DNA from: Porphyridium purpureum
Lineage: Eukaryota; Rhodophyta; Bangiophyceae; Porphyridiales; Porphyridiaceae
Assembly: GCA_008690995.1 (NCBI GenBank)
Contig: VRMN01000012.1
Location: forward strand, 124,001-188,000
Length of the DNA stretch: 64,000 nucleotides
Direction: 5' to 3'
A program made the position numbers and the translations under genes. This document shows, piece by piece, positions 52,693 through 62,037 of this stretch. Under the pieces are notes generated by a model, which did no database searches, was not told the DNA's origin, and worked only from the letters and a program-made list of their open reading frames with translations. The first letter of the stretch is position 1; the number at the start of each line of letters is the position of its first letter.

Positions 52693-53110
52693 TGTCACAA
52701 AAACCGGTTTTACGGGGTTTTGTGCCCCGGAGAGACCGCGAAGGCGTAGGGAAGAACTGCTACACGTCAGGCAGTGGGCCCGCCACCACGGACGTGAGGT
52801 CGGTCTGCAGGAGGTGATCTTCAGAATCCCTTGCTGCTTATAAGGACAACAAACCCTTCTTAACTAAATGTTCTTCACTACGCTCATCTCTGGTCCTCCT
52901 TTTTCTCCCGTCATTAGCTTGCGGGAGACGGAGTCCACTTTATATACTTCGCACGAGGTGACCGCTGTACGCCGGGCTGGCGTGGGACGAGATCTTGCAT
53001 GAGAACGATCTTGCGAGGCTCGGCATAATCCCGTGCCTGTCGACAGCCCGGAGAAGCGATGCGAGGTGCATCTCTTAGTGCAGTGGCTTGGAAGAGTGAA
53101 CTTTCTGACA
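52693..53110 (-). repeat. Solo LTR upstream of the CRAL-TRIO gene
   Basis: 418 bases, the reverse complement of the LTR in array copy 4 with about seven differences (about 98% identical). It has TG...CA ends and is flanked by the 5-base target duplication CCATG (52,688-52,692 and 53,111-53,115). Its TATATAA box points left, toward the CRAL-TRIO start codon. Confidence 0.93.
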
Positions 53111-56100
53111 CCATGAGCACGGTACAAACATTGTTGCGGGCGCGTGCGTCGGGCATTCTGTGAAGTAAAGGCCGAGAGAGGTGCTGCTTCGCCAAGATAA
53201 AAAAGGCGGAGTCTCGTCGTTGAGCGTCGGGCGCGGCATACTCGCTCGCCCGGCAAGGAACGCTGTTGCTGTTATGACCGCTGTTGGTTCGGCTTGCAGA
53301 GAAACATAATCTGGTAACCAAAAGAATTGGACCTCTGAGAAAGCTCTGCCGAGCAGTGCCATAGCTCGATGGCTTTGCTTGCATCACTCGTAGTATATGC
53401 AAGAGACTTCCTGCACGTGCAAGAGAACAGAACGGACAATTTCCAAATCGGAACTGGCTCACTGCTCGAGAGGTAGCGATAATTGGGTTGGAGAATACCC
53501 AACAAGCAGCTGCAAAAGGAGCGCCGTGAATAAGCGGCATGCGCACAAGAGTGCGAAAGTGGAATAATACAGAGACGAACTTCACGCGTGGCAGAGTGCG
53601 GGCCGTGTAGGGAAGCTTTTGTGCAGGGACGAGCTCGTCCGAGGCCAGACAGCCCGCGTAGTGAGGTTGTAAGGAAGACACTCACGTGGGAGTACCGCAT
53701 TTAGTCTGACGTATATTTGTAGATATAAGAGAATGGTTTTGAGTGTATCGGAATGGAATCAGCCATCCGCAGCACAAAATCACTCTAACGTCGCAAATTC
53801 ACTTTCACAACGGTTTTCGCAGACTCCCAGGCCCTCGGCTACAATTCTGGTTCACAGTTGCGGTCCTTTTTGGTCTGCATGTCTTGCATCGGAGCGAGGA
53901 TGAAGTGCACAACCCGTTGCAAGTGATGCCAGTCATTGCGAACCGATGTAGATTCTTTTGGACGTATATCAAACCTCGCCCCTTTCAGGCATGCAAGAGA
54001 GAAGTCACCACCCTCTGAGTTTCATCCGCAAAAGATAAGAAAGTAATGAACTACAATTTGCACGGATGGAGGCTGCTTGTGGTCGGCGAGATTTCAGCTA
54101 AAACATGCGCTAATACAGCATGCTCCAATGAATTCGGACGTTCCCTGCGCTTAGCATTCTCTCTTCTTCTCTTCTGTCAAGAAGTAACTTGCCGAAGAAT
54201 CTGGAGGCTTCTTTAAAATAGTTCAACTGGTTAAAAAAGTTGTCTTTCTACGTCAGGAGACAGCATCTTACAGATGATCTCATCGTCTGAGGAGTTGTGG
54301 GAAAATAACAGGTAAATGCACTGCGGACACCAGCTTTTATTTGTTAGTTTCTTGCTTCCCCCTCCCTTCCTTCCTCCCCCTTTTAAGGAGTATTTGAGGC
54401 CTCTTTCGCTGTTGCGCACCGCTCGTATTCAAATACTCGCCACCTTGATAGATTTGATGCTCCAAAGAAAGCCTCATGGCTGCATTCGCTCTTTTTCAAC
54501 CTCTGCCCAAAGGATTTAAGACTACGTCCTGCGGAACTACTTCGGCTGTCTTGCTAGACCATAAGTGTCAGTCTCCTGCTCTATTGCGGGTTTCTAATAC
54601 TGTCGGATGGTAAAAATGGCAAGTACTCGAAATGCGTACGTTTACTCTGTTTCGTGCATCCAATTGTTCAAAGCAAAGCCATTCGCATGAAATGTGTATC
54701 GTCATACAATTCTGGTTAAAAGAGCGTACGCTTGCACTATCGGCGTAAGCTAGGTGGAGAAACAGTCAACTACGTCTCTTCAATGCTCTGTCTTTCTAGC
54801 TGCGTGCGTGCGTGTGTGTTATCCGCCAGCCCCACGGATACCTAGTCTTCGCTAGATCCTCACTGGATCCTTGCTGTGGCCTTGCTGTGGCCTTGCTGTG
54901 GCCTTGCTGTGGCCTTGCTGTGGCCTTGCTGTAGCCTTGTTGGTGCACTGTCATTTTTCTCACAGTGCTACCCGGAAAGCTGGTGAACACGGGGCGGCAG
55001 TCTATATTGAGACGTGGAGACCCGCGAGCAGGATCGGGGTCAGAGAGGAAGGAGAGAGAAAGGCAGTGAAGGGGAGAGAAGAAGGAGAGGGAAAGTAAAA
55101 GAAAAAGGAGGCTGAAAACGGTGCCTTCCAAGACCTTTGCAAAACTGACCGCTTGGAGCTTCGTGTCGCCCTTTTCTCACTCTGTAGCCGCGCGGGCGAA
55201 TGTCTTTCACGCGTCACATCCAAACACCTTGCACCAGTGACTTTTCGTGAGCTCGGCCGCGCATTCATGGTCATGATCGCGCAACGCGTTCCCACATCTC
55301 CTTTACTACTGTGTTTTTGAGGTTGAGACGCATGTGTCAAGTTGAACGGGTTTGTGAGTGTTGTTCCCGACGGGGCCTGGAACCACCAATCCTCCCGGAT
55401 AGGGTGCTGGTCGACGGGGCGGTGCAGAAGAAAGTAATGGTGCGTCCCGATTCGTCTATCTCCTTCAAAGCACGAGTCTCTTAGAACACGTTTACTACAA
55501 ACTCCAAAAACAATGATTCTAGCCCTCAGCCTTTCCCATAAGCCGCTACTTTTCCAGCACCGCCAGCATGAACTCGTGCGTGGTAAACTGATGCTTAGCG
55601 CCACTGTCTTGACTGCGACTGCCTGAGCTCGCGCCACTCTTCCCCTGTTGGGCTGCAACCAACAAACAACGACGACCTTTGCCGTTGTCCATTTTCTACG
55701 CGTCACGCTGTACACGGCGCGACGCCCTGCATTCGGCGCCGCTTCGTGCGTCGCTGCACGTGGTGGCTGCAAGCGAATGTCGGTGACGGGGCTGGACGAG
55801 GTTCTCGGCGGTAACGGAAGAGCGGACAGGTGTCTGTGGTGATGCGCGCACGCCGCGGGAGGGCCTGACCGTCCGCGTGGCATGCTGAGCGATCGCAGGG
55901 CGCACACGTGGATGGGCCTGCACAGGGAGTCAAGAAGGGAGTAAGGCTGTTCTTGGAAGGATCGATGGTGGCGGATTTGTTCTGCGCTTGAATGTCGGTG
56001 GAATCGATTGCATGTCGTTGAGATCGGGAACCTTTGCACGGAGAGCGTTGTAGCACATACGGGCTCGCAGAGTGGTTCGGCGCGTTTTTTCAAACGCGCT

Positions 56101-56233
56101 CGCTAATGTTTGCGCGTGTCTGGGCAAAGGTGTGCGAAAGTGCGCTTTTGGATTGGAGAGTGGAGGCGCTCGAGTGGAGACGTGCCTTTGGAGGACCCGG
56201 AATAAGAGATCCGAAAGGCAGCTCGGCTTCAAG
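53111..56233. other. 3.1 kb region without a confident gene
   Basis: Short ORFs only. A 363-codon minus-strand ORF at 55,002-56,093 overlaps other ORFs, has no domain and crosses purine-rich sequence, so it is not called. A tandem 11-base repeat lies at 54,871. The right end is the promoter side of the site-2 protease gene; no TATA box is visible. Confidence 0.5.
54871..54936 (+). repeat. 11-base tandem repeat TTGCTGTGGCC
   Basis: Six units, the last with one change. The unit is not a multiple of three and lies outside supported genes. Confidence 0.93.
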
Positions 56234-58186
56234 ATGATGCTGCTAGTTGCTGTGGTGCTGGCCTGGTTGGCTTTGTTTGTGCCTTTGAAAGTAATGGAAA
56301 TGCGGTCCAACGGTGCGGTAAAGGACTGGCTGCAAGTGCGGAATCTGTCGGTATATCTAGGATATGTGTGCTGGGCGACACCACAATTCAACACGTTTTT
56401 TCAGTCTTTTGGAATGCGCTACCGTCGTCTTCTGAATATATGGTTTCACGCTGGTGTTGCCACGGGACTCGTCGGGCTTGTTGCCTCCGTGCTTATGCTC
56501 ATGCTTAACCTTGGGTATATCTTTTACCTGGCCGGTGCCGACTGGGCGCCTAATGCTGCGACGGACGGCGCGCTGTTGGCTTCGCAGTTTATCGAGCGTG
56601 GTAACGCGCCCATGCCGCTGGGCAGCAACTCAGAAATCATGGAGAATCACGATTCTGCTCTGGCAAAGAACATGGGCCTGAGTCCGAACGTATCGGCCGC
56701 GATTCTGTTGTCAAATAATAATCGTGCGAATGGCGACGCGGAGCTGAGTTCGGAAAACCGTTTGCATGCATTGCACTTGCGGCAGCGTCTGTTGGATGCT
56801 GAGGAGAGCGCACACCATATGCTGCTACAGGCCGAGCTGCGCGCGGAGCACGTCGCTCGATCATACGAAGGCTCGATCCAGAAACATGCTGGATTGATTG
56901 CGCCGCTCCTGCCCGGCATCAACATGCCCCAGTCCCAACTGTCGTACATTCTCGCAGCGATTGCGGTCGCCGCATGCTTCCATGAGCTCGGCCACGCGCT
57001 GGCCGCCGGCGCAGAGGAGCTACGCGTAGTCTCGGTCGGCGGCTTTTTGGCATTCATCTTTCCTGGCGCATTTGTGCAACTTGAACGCATGGATCATCAG
57101 CCTTATGCGCGCCAGCTGCGAGTGTACTGTGCCGGCGCGTGGCACAACCTTGTGCTCGCGCTCGGCGCCATGCTTGGCATTATCTTTCTGCCCGTGCTTT
57201 TGCTGCCGGCCTTTACCACAGGCGGTGCGTGCGTCGTCACCTCTGTGCAGCCAAACTCGGTGCTTTTTAATGTGCTGCCCGTCGGCGACGCTATCCTTAT
57301 GTTGGGTGACACACAGGTTACAGACAAACGCTCATTTGCGGTCGCCGTCGCGCGCGCTAGCGCAAAGCCGTCCGCCGGCTTTTGTGTACCCGAGCTCATG
57401 ATCTACGAGGGTCGCCGTGACATCAGCTGCTGCAATACAGCGATCACTTTCAAGAATGGTCACGACGCCCTACCAGAAGAGGAGCAAGCCGTGCAGGGTG
57501 ATGCGCCCGGCGCATTGTCGGCCGCGTCACCGAACGGGCAGGCGCTAATGCAGTGCTTCCACTCTGCCGTGGACGAAAAGTTTTGTCTGTTCCAACAGCG
57601 TGTGCGCGGACTGCCGACGTGCTATCCGGGGTACCATGACGAAGAGTCGTGCCCGTGCTCCGTGCCGCAGCTTCCAAGCGAGCACAAGCTGGTGCCCATG
57701 ACGCTGCATGATCCGGTCTCCGGGATCAAGCGCATGATCTTTTTCCAGGGCCAACCGCACATGCTGATGGAGAAAATCATTCTGAGCGAGTATCGTGCGC
57801 GAATCCCGGTGCTGCCGTTTGCATCGGGGCCATCGCAAGCCGATGGCCCCGGTTGGCTGGAGCGCGCGTACCGATACGCAATCAGTCTCAACTTGCCGCG
57901 CAAGCTGGATCGTCTCTTCAGGTACGTGTTCAGCATCTCGCTGTGCCTCGCCCTGCTCAACATGGCACCGGTGTACTACCTTGACGGCGACGCGATTGTG
58001 ACGGTGCTGCTCAAACTCATCATTCACGGCACGGACGCAGACCTGCACGACTCGACCTCTGCATTCTCCGCCGAGCACCACGCCAGCGCGCGCAAACTAG
58101 ACTCGGCCCGCCGCCTCATCCTCGGCATCGGCACCGCGCTGCTCACAGCCAACATCGTGTTCTCCCTCATGAACGTGCTCCTCTAA
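56234..58186 (+). CDS. MBTPS2: Site-2 protease (S2P/MBTPS2-type intramembrane metalloprotease)
   Basis: 650 residues from ATG 56,234; the frame is open 54 codons further but without ATG. A signal-anchor helix is at 1-20 and another membrane segment at 76-100. The zinc motif HELGH is at 250-254 (VAACFHELGHALAAG). The second hallmark LNMAPVYYLDGDAI is at 575-588, with Asp584 as third zinc ligand. Between them are a PDZ-like region (CVVTSVQPNSVLFNVLPVGDAILMLGD) and a Cys-rich loop (CFHSAVDEKFCLF...CYPGYHDEESCPC), both characteristic of the eukaryotic S2P branch. The enzyme cuts membrane-bound transcription factors (SREBP, ATF6 type) inside the membrane after a first cut by site-1 protease. All catalytic residues are present. 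Confidence 0.95.
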   Translation: MMLLVAVVLAWLALFVPLKVMEMRSNGAVKDWLQVRNLSVYLGYVCWATPQFNTFFQSFGMRYRRLLNIWFHAGVATGLVGLVASVLMLMLNLGYIFYLAGADWAPNAATDGALLASQFIERGNAPMPLGSNSEIMENHDSALAKNMGLSPNVSAAILLSNNNRANGDAELSSENRLHALHLRQRLLDAEESAHHMLLQAELRAEHVARSYEGSIQKHAGLIAPLLPGINMPQSQLSYILAAIAVAACFHELGHALAAGAEELRVVSVGGFLAFIFPGAFVQLERMDHQPYARQLRVYCAGAWHNLVLALGAMLGIIFLPVLLLPAFTTGGACVVTSVQPNSVLFNVLPVGDAILMLGDTQVTDKRSFAVAVARASAKPSAGFCVPELMIYEGRRDISCCNTAITFKNGHDALPEEEQAVQGDAPGALSAASPNGQALMQCFHSAVDEKFCLFQQRVRGLPTCYPGYHDEESCPCSVPQLPSEHKLVPMTLHDPVSGIKRMIFFQGQPHMLMEKIILSEYRARIPVLPFASGPSQADGPGWLERAYRYAISLNLPRKLDRLFRYVFSISLCLALLNMAPVYYLDGDAIVTVLLKLIIHGTDADLHDSTSAFSAEHHASARKLDSARRLILGIGTALLTANIVFSLMNVLL

Positions 58187-58893
58187 CTCCCTGCCTTCCT
58201 CGCCCCGCCGTTATTCATCACTAAATCAGCGTTACTCTACATTAAACCATCACTGTACTCTGCACTGTACTTCACCCTTAACCTTTTTCCGCTGAACACC
58301 CGTGTATGTAATTGTGCATATTTTTATAGACTTTTATGTTTTCTGCACTAAAATGAGCTATTTAATATGAAGAGGTAGGTGACTAGTACAGGAAGGTTCA
58401 CGCTCGGTGGAGTCTAATAAATCAGACGCGTTTGTTATGAAAACACTGTACTTCATGCTTCGGGCTTTTTGGTTGTGATGCGCGTTGCCAGCAAGCACGG
58501 GCGGGAAGGAGGAGAAGGAAGGGGGAAGGTGGGGAAGACGAGGTGGCGTGCTCTTTGTGCTGTGTGTTTGTGGCGGATCGAGACGGCCGTGCGGTAGATC
58601 GGCGCCGCTGTGCATTCTTCTACGGCGATCTGCGCGAGAACGGTCGCGCTGAAGGCTGTGCGTGCGTGGCGCGGGCGCTGGCGGTTGTGCCTGTGCGCTT
58701 GGAGACGTGGGAGACTAGGTGGATGTGGTTGGGGAGGAGGCTGAGGGGAGTTGCGGTGTGAGTGGGTTGGTGCAACGCGGCGTTGGAGGTTGGAGCACCG
58801 CGAAGTAGCTGGTGGGTTCGAAGGTAGGCGCGGGGTGAGGGTCGGGGACGGTGGTGGTCTGAGCTGCGCAATTCGCGCGGTTTGCCGAGAGAG
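58187..58893. other. Spacer between the S2P and Rpn1 genes
   Basis: It holds the 3' flank of S2P and the Rpn1 promoter. Three ACTGTACTY motifs occur at 58,252, 58,264 and 58,446. No gene is supported; a minus-strand Pro-rich ORF opposite the Rpn1 start is a GC artefact. Confidence 0.6.
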
Positions 58894-61800
58894 ATGGTTG
58901 AGAAAAAGGCGGACGCCGCGGGTGCGGCACCGGGGAAGAAAAAGGAAAGCAAGGATGCGAAGGGTGCGGATAGTAAGAACCAAGCCAAGAAGGGCACGGG
59001 GGATCTGGAGGTCGAGATGTCAGAAGAGGACCGCCTGCTGCAAGAGGAGCTCGCGCTGCTGGCGTCTCGCGCCATGGATACGGATGCTGGCGTCCAGAAG
59101 CTTGCGCTCGAGCGAATCCGGGCGGAAATTCGGTCTGCCACGTCGTCCATGACGTCGGTTCCAAAGCCTCTCAAGTTCATGCGCGACCACTACCACCCGC
59201 TCAAGGCGTTCCACGAATCCATGATGGATGAGCAGAACAAGGTGTTTCTTTCCGACATTTTGTCCGTGCTGGCCATGTCGATGGCGAAGGAGGGCAGTCG
59301 CGAATCTCTGCGGTTCAAGCTGCAAGGATCGGGCGACCCGCCGCAGTCTTGGGGCCACGAGTATGTGCGCTCGCTCTGCGGTGAGATCGGGCAAGAGTAC
59401 GCTGTGCGCGTGCAAGAAATCGCAGACGCGGCCGCTGAAAAGCAGGACGAAGAGCTAGAGAAGATGGATGAACAGGCCGCGATTGACGCGGCCACCACGG
59501 ATCTAACGAAGCTGGTGCGTGAAATCGTGCCGTTCTTGCTGGCCAGTAACGCACAGTCTGAGGCAGTGGACTTGCTCATGGAGGTGGACAATGTACCGCT
59601 GCTGCGTGAGTACGTGACCGAGGCGCATGTCGAGCGCGTCGCAATGTATCTCGTGACGTGTGCGTCCTACTTGCCGGAGCCGGACGACGCCGAGGCGTTC
59701 CATGAGGCCGCGGTGCTGTACAAAATGTGCAATCAGCCCAGGCAAGCCGTGCGTGTGGCTCTTCGCCTTCGAGACAAGCATATGATCAAAGAGATCTTCC
59801 GGTCAGCGGACGCAATCACACGCAAGCAGCTTGCGTTTGACTTGTCCCGGCACAACATGGTGCTGGATGATGACGACGGTGACGACATCGATGACATGGA
59901 TGAATTACTGAAAGACATCATGGGCAACGTAAAGTTGAGCGAGCACTTTCTGACGCTGGCCAAAGACCTGGAAGTGCTGGAGCCCAAACTGCCCGCAGAC
60001 ATCTACAAGAGCCATTTGGTGGACAATGTGCGTGCAGGCGCAGGCGGCACCGGCCTGTCGTCGCAGAGCAATGTAGACTCGGCTCGACAGAACCTAGCAT
60101 CGACGTTTGTGAATGCGTTTGTGAATTGTGGGTTTGGGCAGGACAAACTGTTGAGCGACGAGGAGAACAAGTGGATTTATCGCAACAAGGAACACGGCAT
60201 GATGAGTGCGACCGCGTCACTCGGCATGATCATGCAGTGGGATCTCGATGGCGGGCTCGGGAAAATCGACAAGTACATGTATTCACTTGAAGATCACGTC
60301 AAAGCCGGCGCACTGCTTGCGGTGGGTGTACTGTCTGCAGGCTGTGTTCGCAATGAATGCGACCCGGCGCTCGCGTTGCTGTCCGAGCATATTGATGCCA
60401 GCGTGCCGTTTATGAAGATTGGTGCAATGCTGGGGCTGGGTATTGCGTACGCGGGCACCAACCGTGAGGACATTATGGAGCTACTGGTTCCCGTTGTAGC
60501 AGACGGTACTGTTTCTGGTGAGCTGTGCGCGTTTGCCGCGCTCGCTCTCGGGCTTGTCTTTGTCGGCTCAGCAAATGAGGACTTGGCCGCGACATTGCTG
60601 CAAGTGCTTGCTGAGCGCTCCGAAGCCACCGACTCGAGCGGCTTGCTGAACGACCCCCTGCTTCTCAGCTTTCTGCCAGTTTCTCTTGGCTTTGTCTTCC
60701 TCGGCCGCCAGGAGGCGTGCGAGGCTGTGGTCGAGAGCATCCAGGCCATGGTTCACGGAAGCGTTCTGCAAAAGCTATGTGCCACTGCGCTCGAGGCGTG
60801 TGCGTACGCATGCTCGGGCAACGTGCTCAAGGTCCAAAAGTTTCTCGCGATGTGCGGTGAGCGGCCGCAGGAGCAGGCAGACGACGTCGCGGAGGGCAGC
60901 GGGTCCGTTTCCGTCCCGGCGGGTGCTGAGCTATCGACAAGAGAGTCAGCAGGGGGCGATCTCGACGAGCAGACAATCGCCACTGTCGCACGTTTGGGCG
61001 CCACAAGCATGGAGGATGGCGCAGACATCGACATTGGCAGCTCGTACGCGGCCACCGGTGCAGGTACTGGTGGTGGAGTGGTGGAAGGCTCCGCAGAATC
61101 CAGTTCGGCACGGGCGCCGAGTCGAGGTTCTACGTCTATGGCAGCCGAATCATCGTCGAGTGGCGTGGACGCCAGCGCCTCCACTACGGCAGATCAAGGC
61201 GAAGAAGACATGACCAAGTATGCCGCCGCACTTGCGATGCAAGAATCCATGGCGGTGATGGGTATCGCGATGGTAGCCATGCAGGAGGAGACCGGCTCGG
61301 CAATGGCGCTGCGAATGTGCTCACACCTTTTGCAGTACGGCTCACCAGCTGTGCGGCGCACAATCCCGCTGATGTATGGCTTGCTACTAATCAGCAACCC
61401 GCAGATTACTGCAATGGAGGCGCTCTCAAAACTCACCCACGATGCGGACACAGATGTAGCACAGCTAGCTATCCTGGCACTTGGGCTCATTGGTGCCGGC
61501 ACCAACCACAGCCGCATCGCCGGTATGCTGCGCCAACTGTCAAGCTACTATGCGAAGGACGCAGGCCCGCTCTTTATTACTCGTATCGCTCAAGGTCTGC
61601 TGCATGCCGCCAAGGGACTCGTGACTTTCAACCCTGTACACTCAGGGCGGTTTTTGGTCAATCCTGTTGCACTCGCTGGTCTGCTCACAGTGCTTTGCGC
61701 TTGCTTCAACTTGAAAGGCACTATCCTGGGCAAGCATCACTACATCCTGTACGTGTTGTCTTTGACAATGAAGCCGCGCATGCTTCTATGCGTTGATGAG

Positions 61801-62037
61801 GAGACTTTGGAGCCGCTTGACGTGCCCGTGCGCGTGGGTACTGCCGTCGACACTGTAGGGCTTGTGGGACGACCGAAAACCATCACAGGGTTCCAGACAC
61901 ACGCGTCGCCCGTTGTGCTGGCTGCAGGTGAGCGCGCCGAAATCGGGACGGAAGAATACATCGCAAGTTGTTCGGGCGTTCTCGAAAACGTCGTGCTGCT
62001 CAAGAAAAATCCAGAATACATCGAGCTCGAAAAGTAA
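58894..62037 (+). CDS. RPN1: 26S proteasome regulatory subunit Rpn1 (PSMD2)
   Basis: 1,047 residues from ATG 58,894, intronless. The Lys/Ala-rich N-terminus (1-45) is typical of Rpn1. An alpha-helical N-terminal domain (50-390) contains DHYHPLKAFHESM and SDILSVLAMSM. The proteasome/cyclosome repeats follow from about 430: SATASLGMIMQWDLDGG, AGALLAVGVLSAGC, MKIGAMLGLGIAYAG, LCAFAALALGLVFVG, then after a break LAILALGLIGAGTNHSRIAGML and ITRIAQGLLHAAKG. The C-terminal part ends in NPEYIELEK. A Ser/Ala/Gly-rich insert at about 670-770 makes it longer than the usual 900-1,000 residues. Rpn1 is part of the proteasome base and docks ubiquitin shuttle factors and the deubiquitinase Ubp6. Confidence 0.97.
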   Translation: MVEKKADAAGAAPGKKKESKDAKGADSKNQAKKGTGDLEVEMSEEDRLLQEELALLASRAMDTDAGVQKLALERIRAEIRSATSSMTSVPKPLKFMRDHYHPLKAFHESMMDEQNKVFLSDILSVLAMSMAKEGSRESLRFKLQGSGDPPQSWGHEYVRSLCGEIGQEYAVRVQEIADAAAEKQDEELEKMDEQAAIDAATTDLTKLVREIVPFLLASNAQSEAVDLLMEVDNVPLLREYVTEAHVERVAMYLVTCASYLPEPDDAEAFHEAAVLYKMCNQPRQAVRVALRLRDKHMIKEIFRSADAITRKQLAFDLSRHNMVLDDDDGDDIDDMDELLKDIMGNVKLSEHFLTLAKDLEVLEPKLPADIYKSHLVDNVRAGAGGTGLSSQSNVDSARQNLASTFVNAFVNCGFGQDKLLSDEENKWIYRNKEHGMMSATASLGMIMQWDLDGGLGKIDKYMYSLEDHVKAGALLAVGVLSAGCVRNECDPALALLSEHIDASVPFMKIGAMLGLGIAYAGTNREDIMELLVPVVADGTVSGELCAFAALALGLVFVGSANEDLAATLLQVLAERSEATDSSGLLNDPLLLSFLPVSLGFVFLGRQEACEAVVESIQAMVHGSVLQKLCATALEACAYACSGNVLKVQKFLAMCGERPQEQADDVAEGSGSVSVPAGAELSTRESAGGDLDEQTIATVARLGATSMEDGADIDIGSSYAATGAGTGGGVVEGSAESSSARAPSRGSTSMAAESSSSGVDASASTTADQGEEDMTKYAAALAMQESMAVMGIAMVAMQEETGSAMALRMCSHLLQYGSPAVRRTIPLMYGLLLISNPQITAMEALSKLTHDADTDVAQLAILALGLIGAGTNHSRIAGMLRQLSSYYAKDAGPLFITRIAQGLLHAAKGLVTFNPVHSGRFLVNPVALAGLLTVLCACFNLKGTILGKHHYILYVLSLTMKPRMLLCVDEETLEPLDVPVRVGTAVDTVGLVGRPKTITGFQTHASPVVLAAGERAEIGTEEYIASCSGVLENVVLLKKNPEYIELEK

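Noticed and set aside
52864-53681. Minus-strand ORFs overlapping the second solo LTR
   Set aside because: They run across the LTR boundary and have no domains; the LTR itself is non-coding.
55002-56093. 363-codon minus-strand ORF
   Set aside because: No recognisable domain; includes purine-rich low-complexity sequence and overlaps other ORFs upstream of the S2P gene.
56072-56233. N-terminal extension of the site-2 protease
   Set aside because: The open frame has no ATG before 56,234, and the preferred start gives a normal signal-anchor helix.
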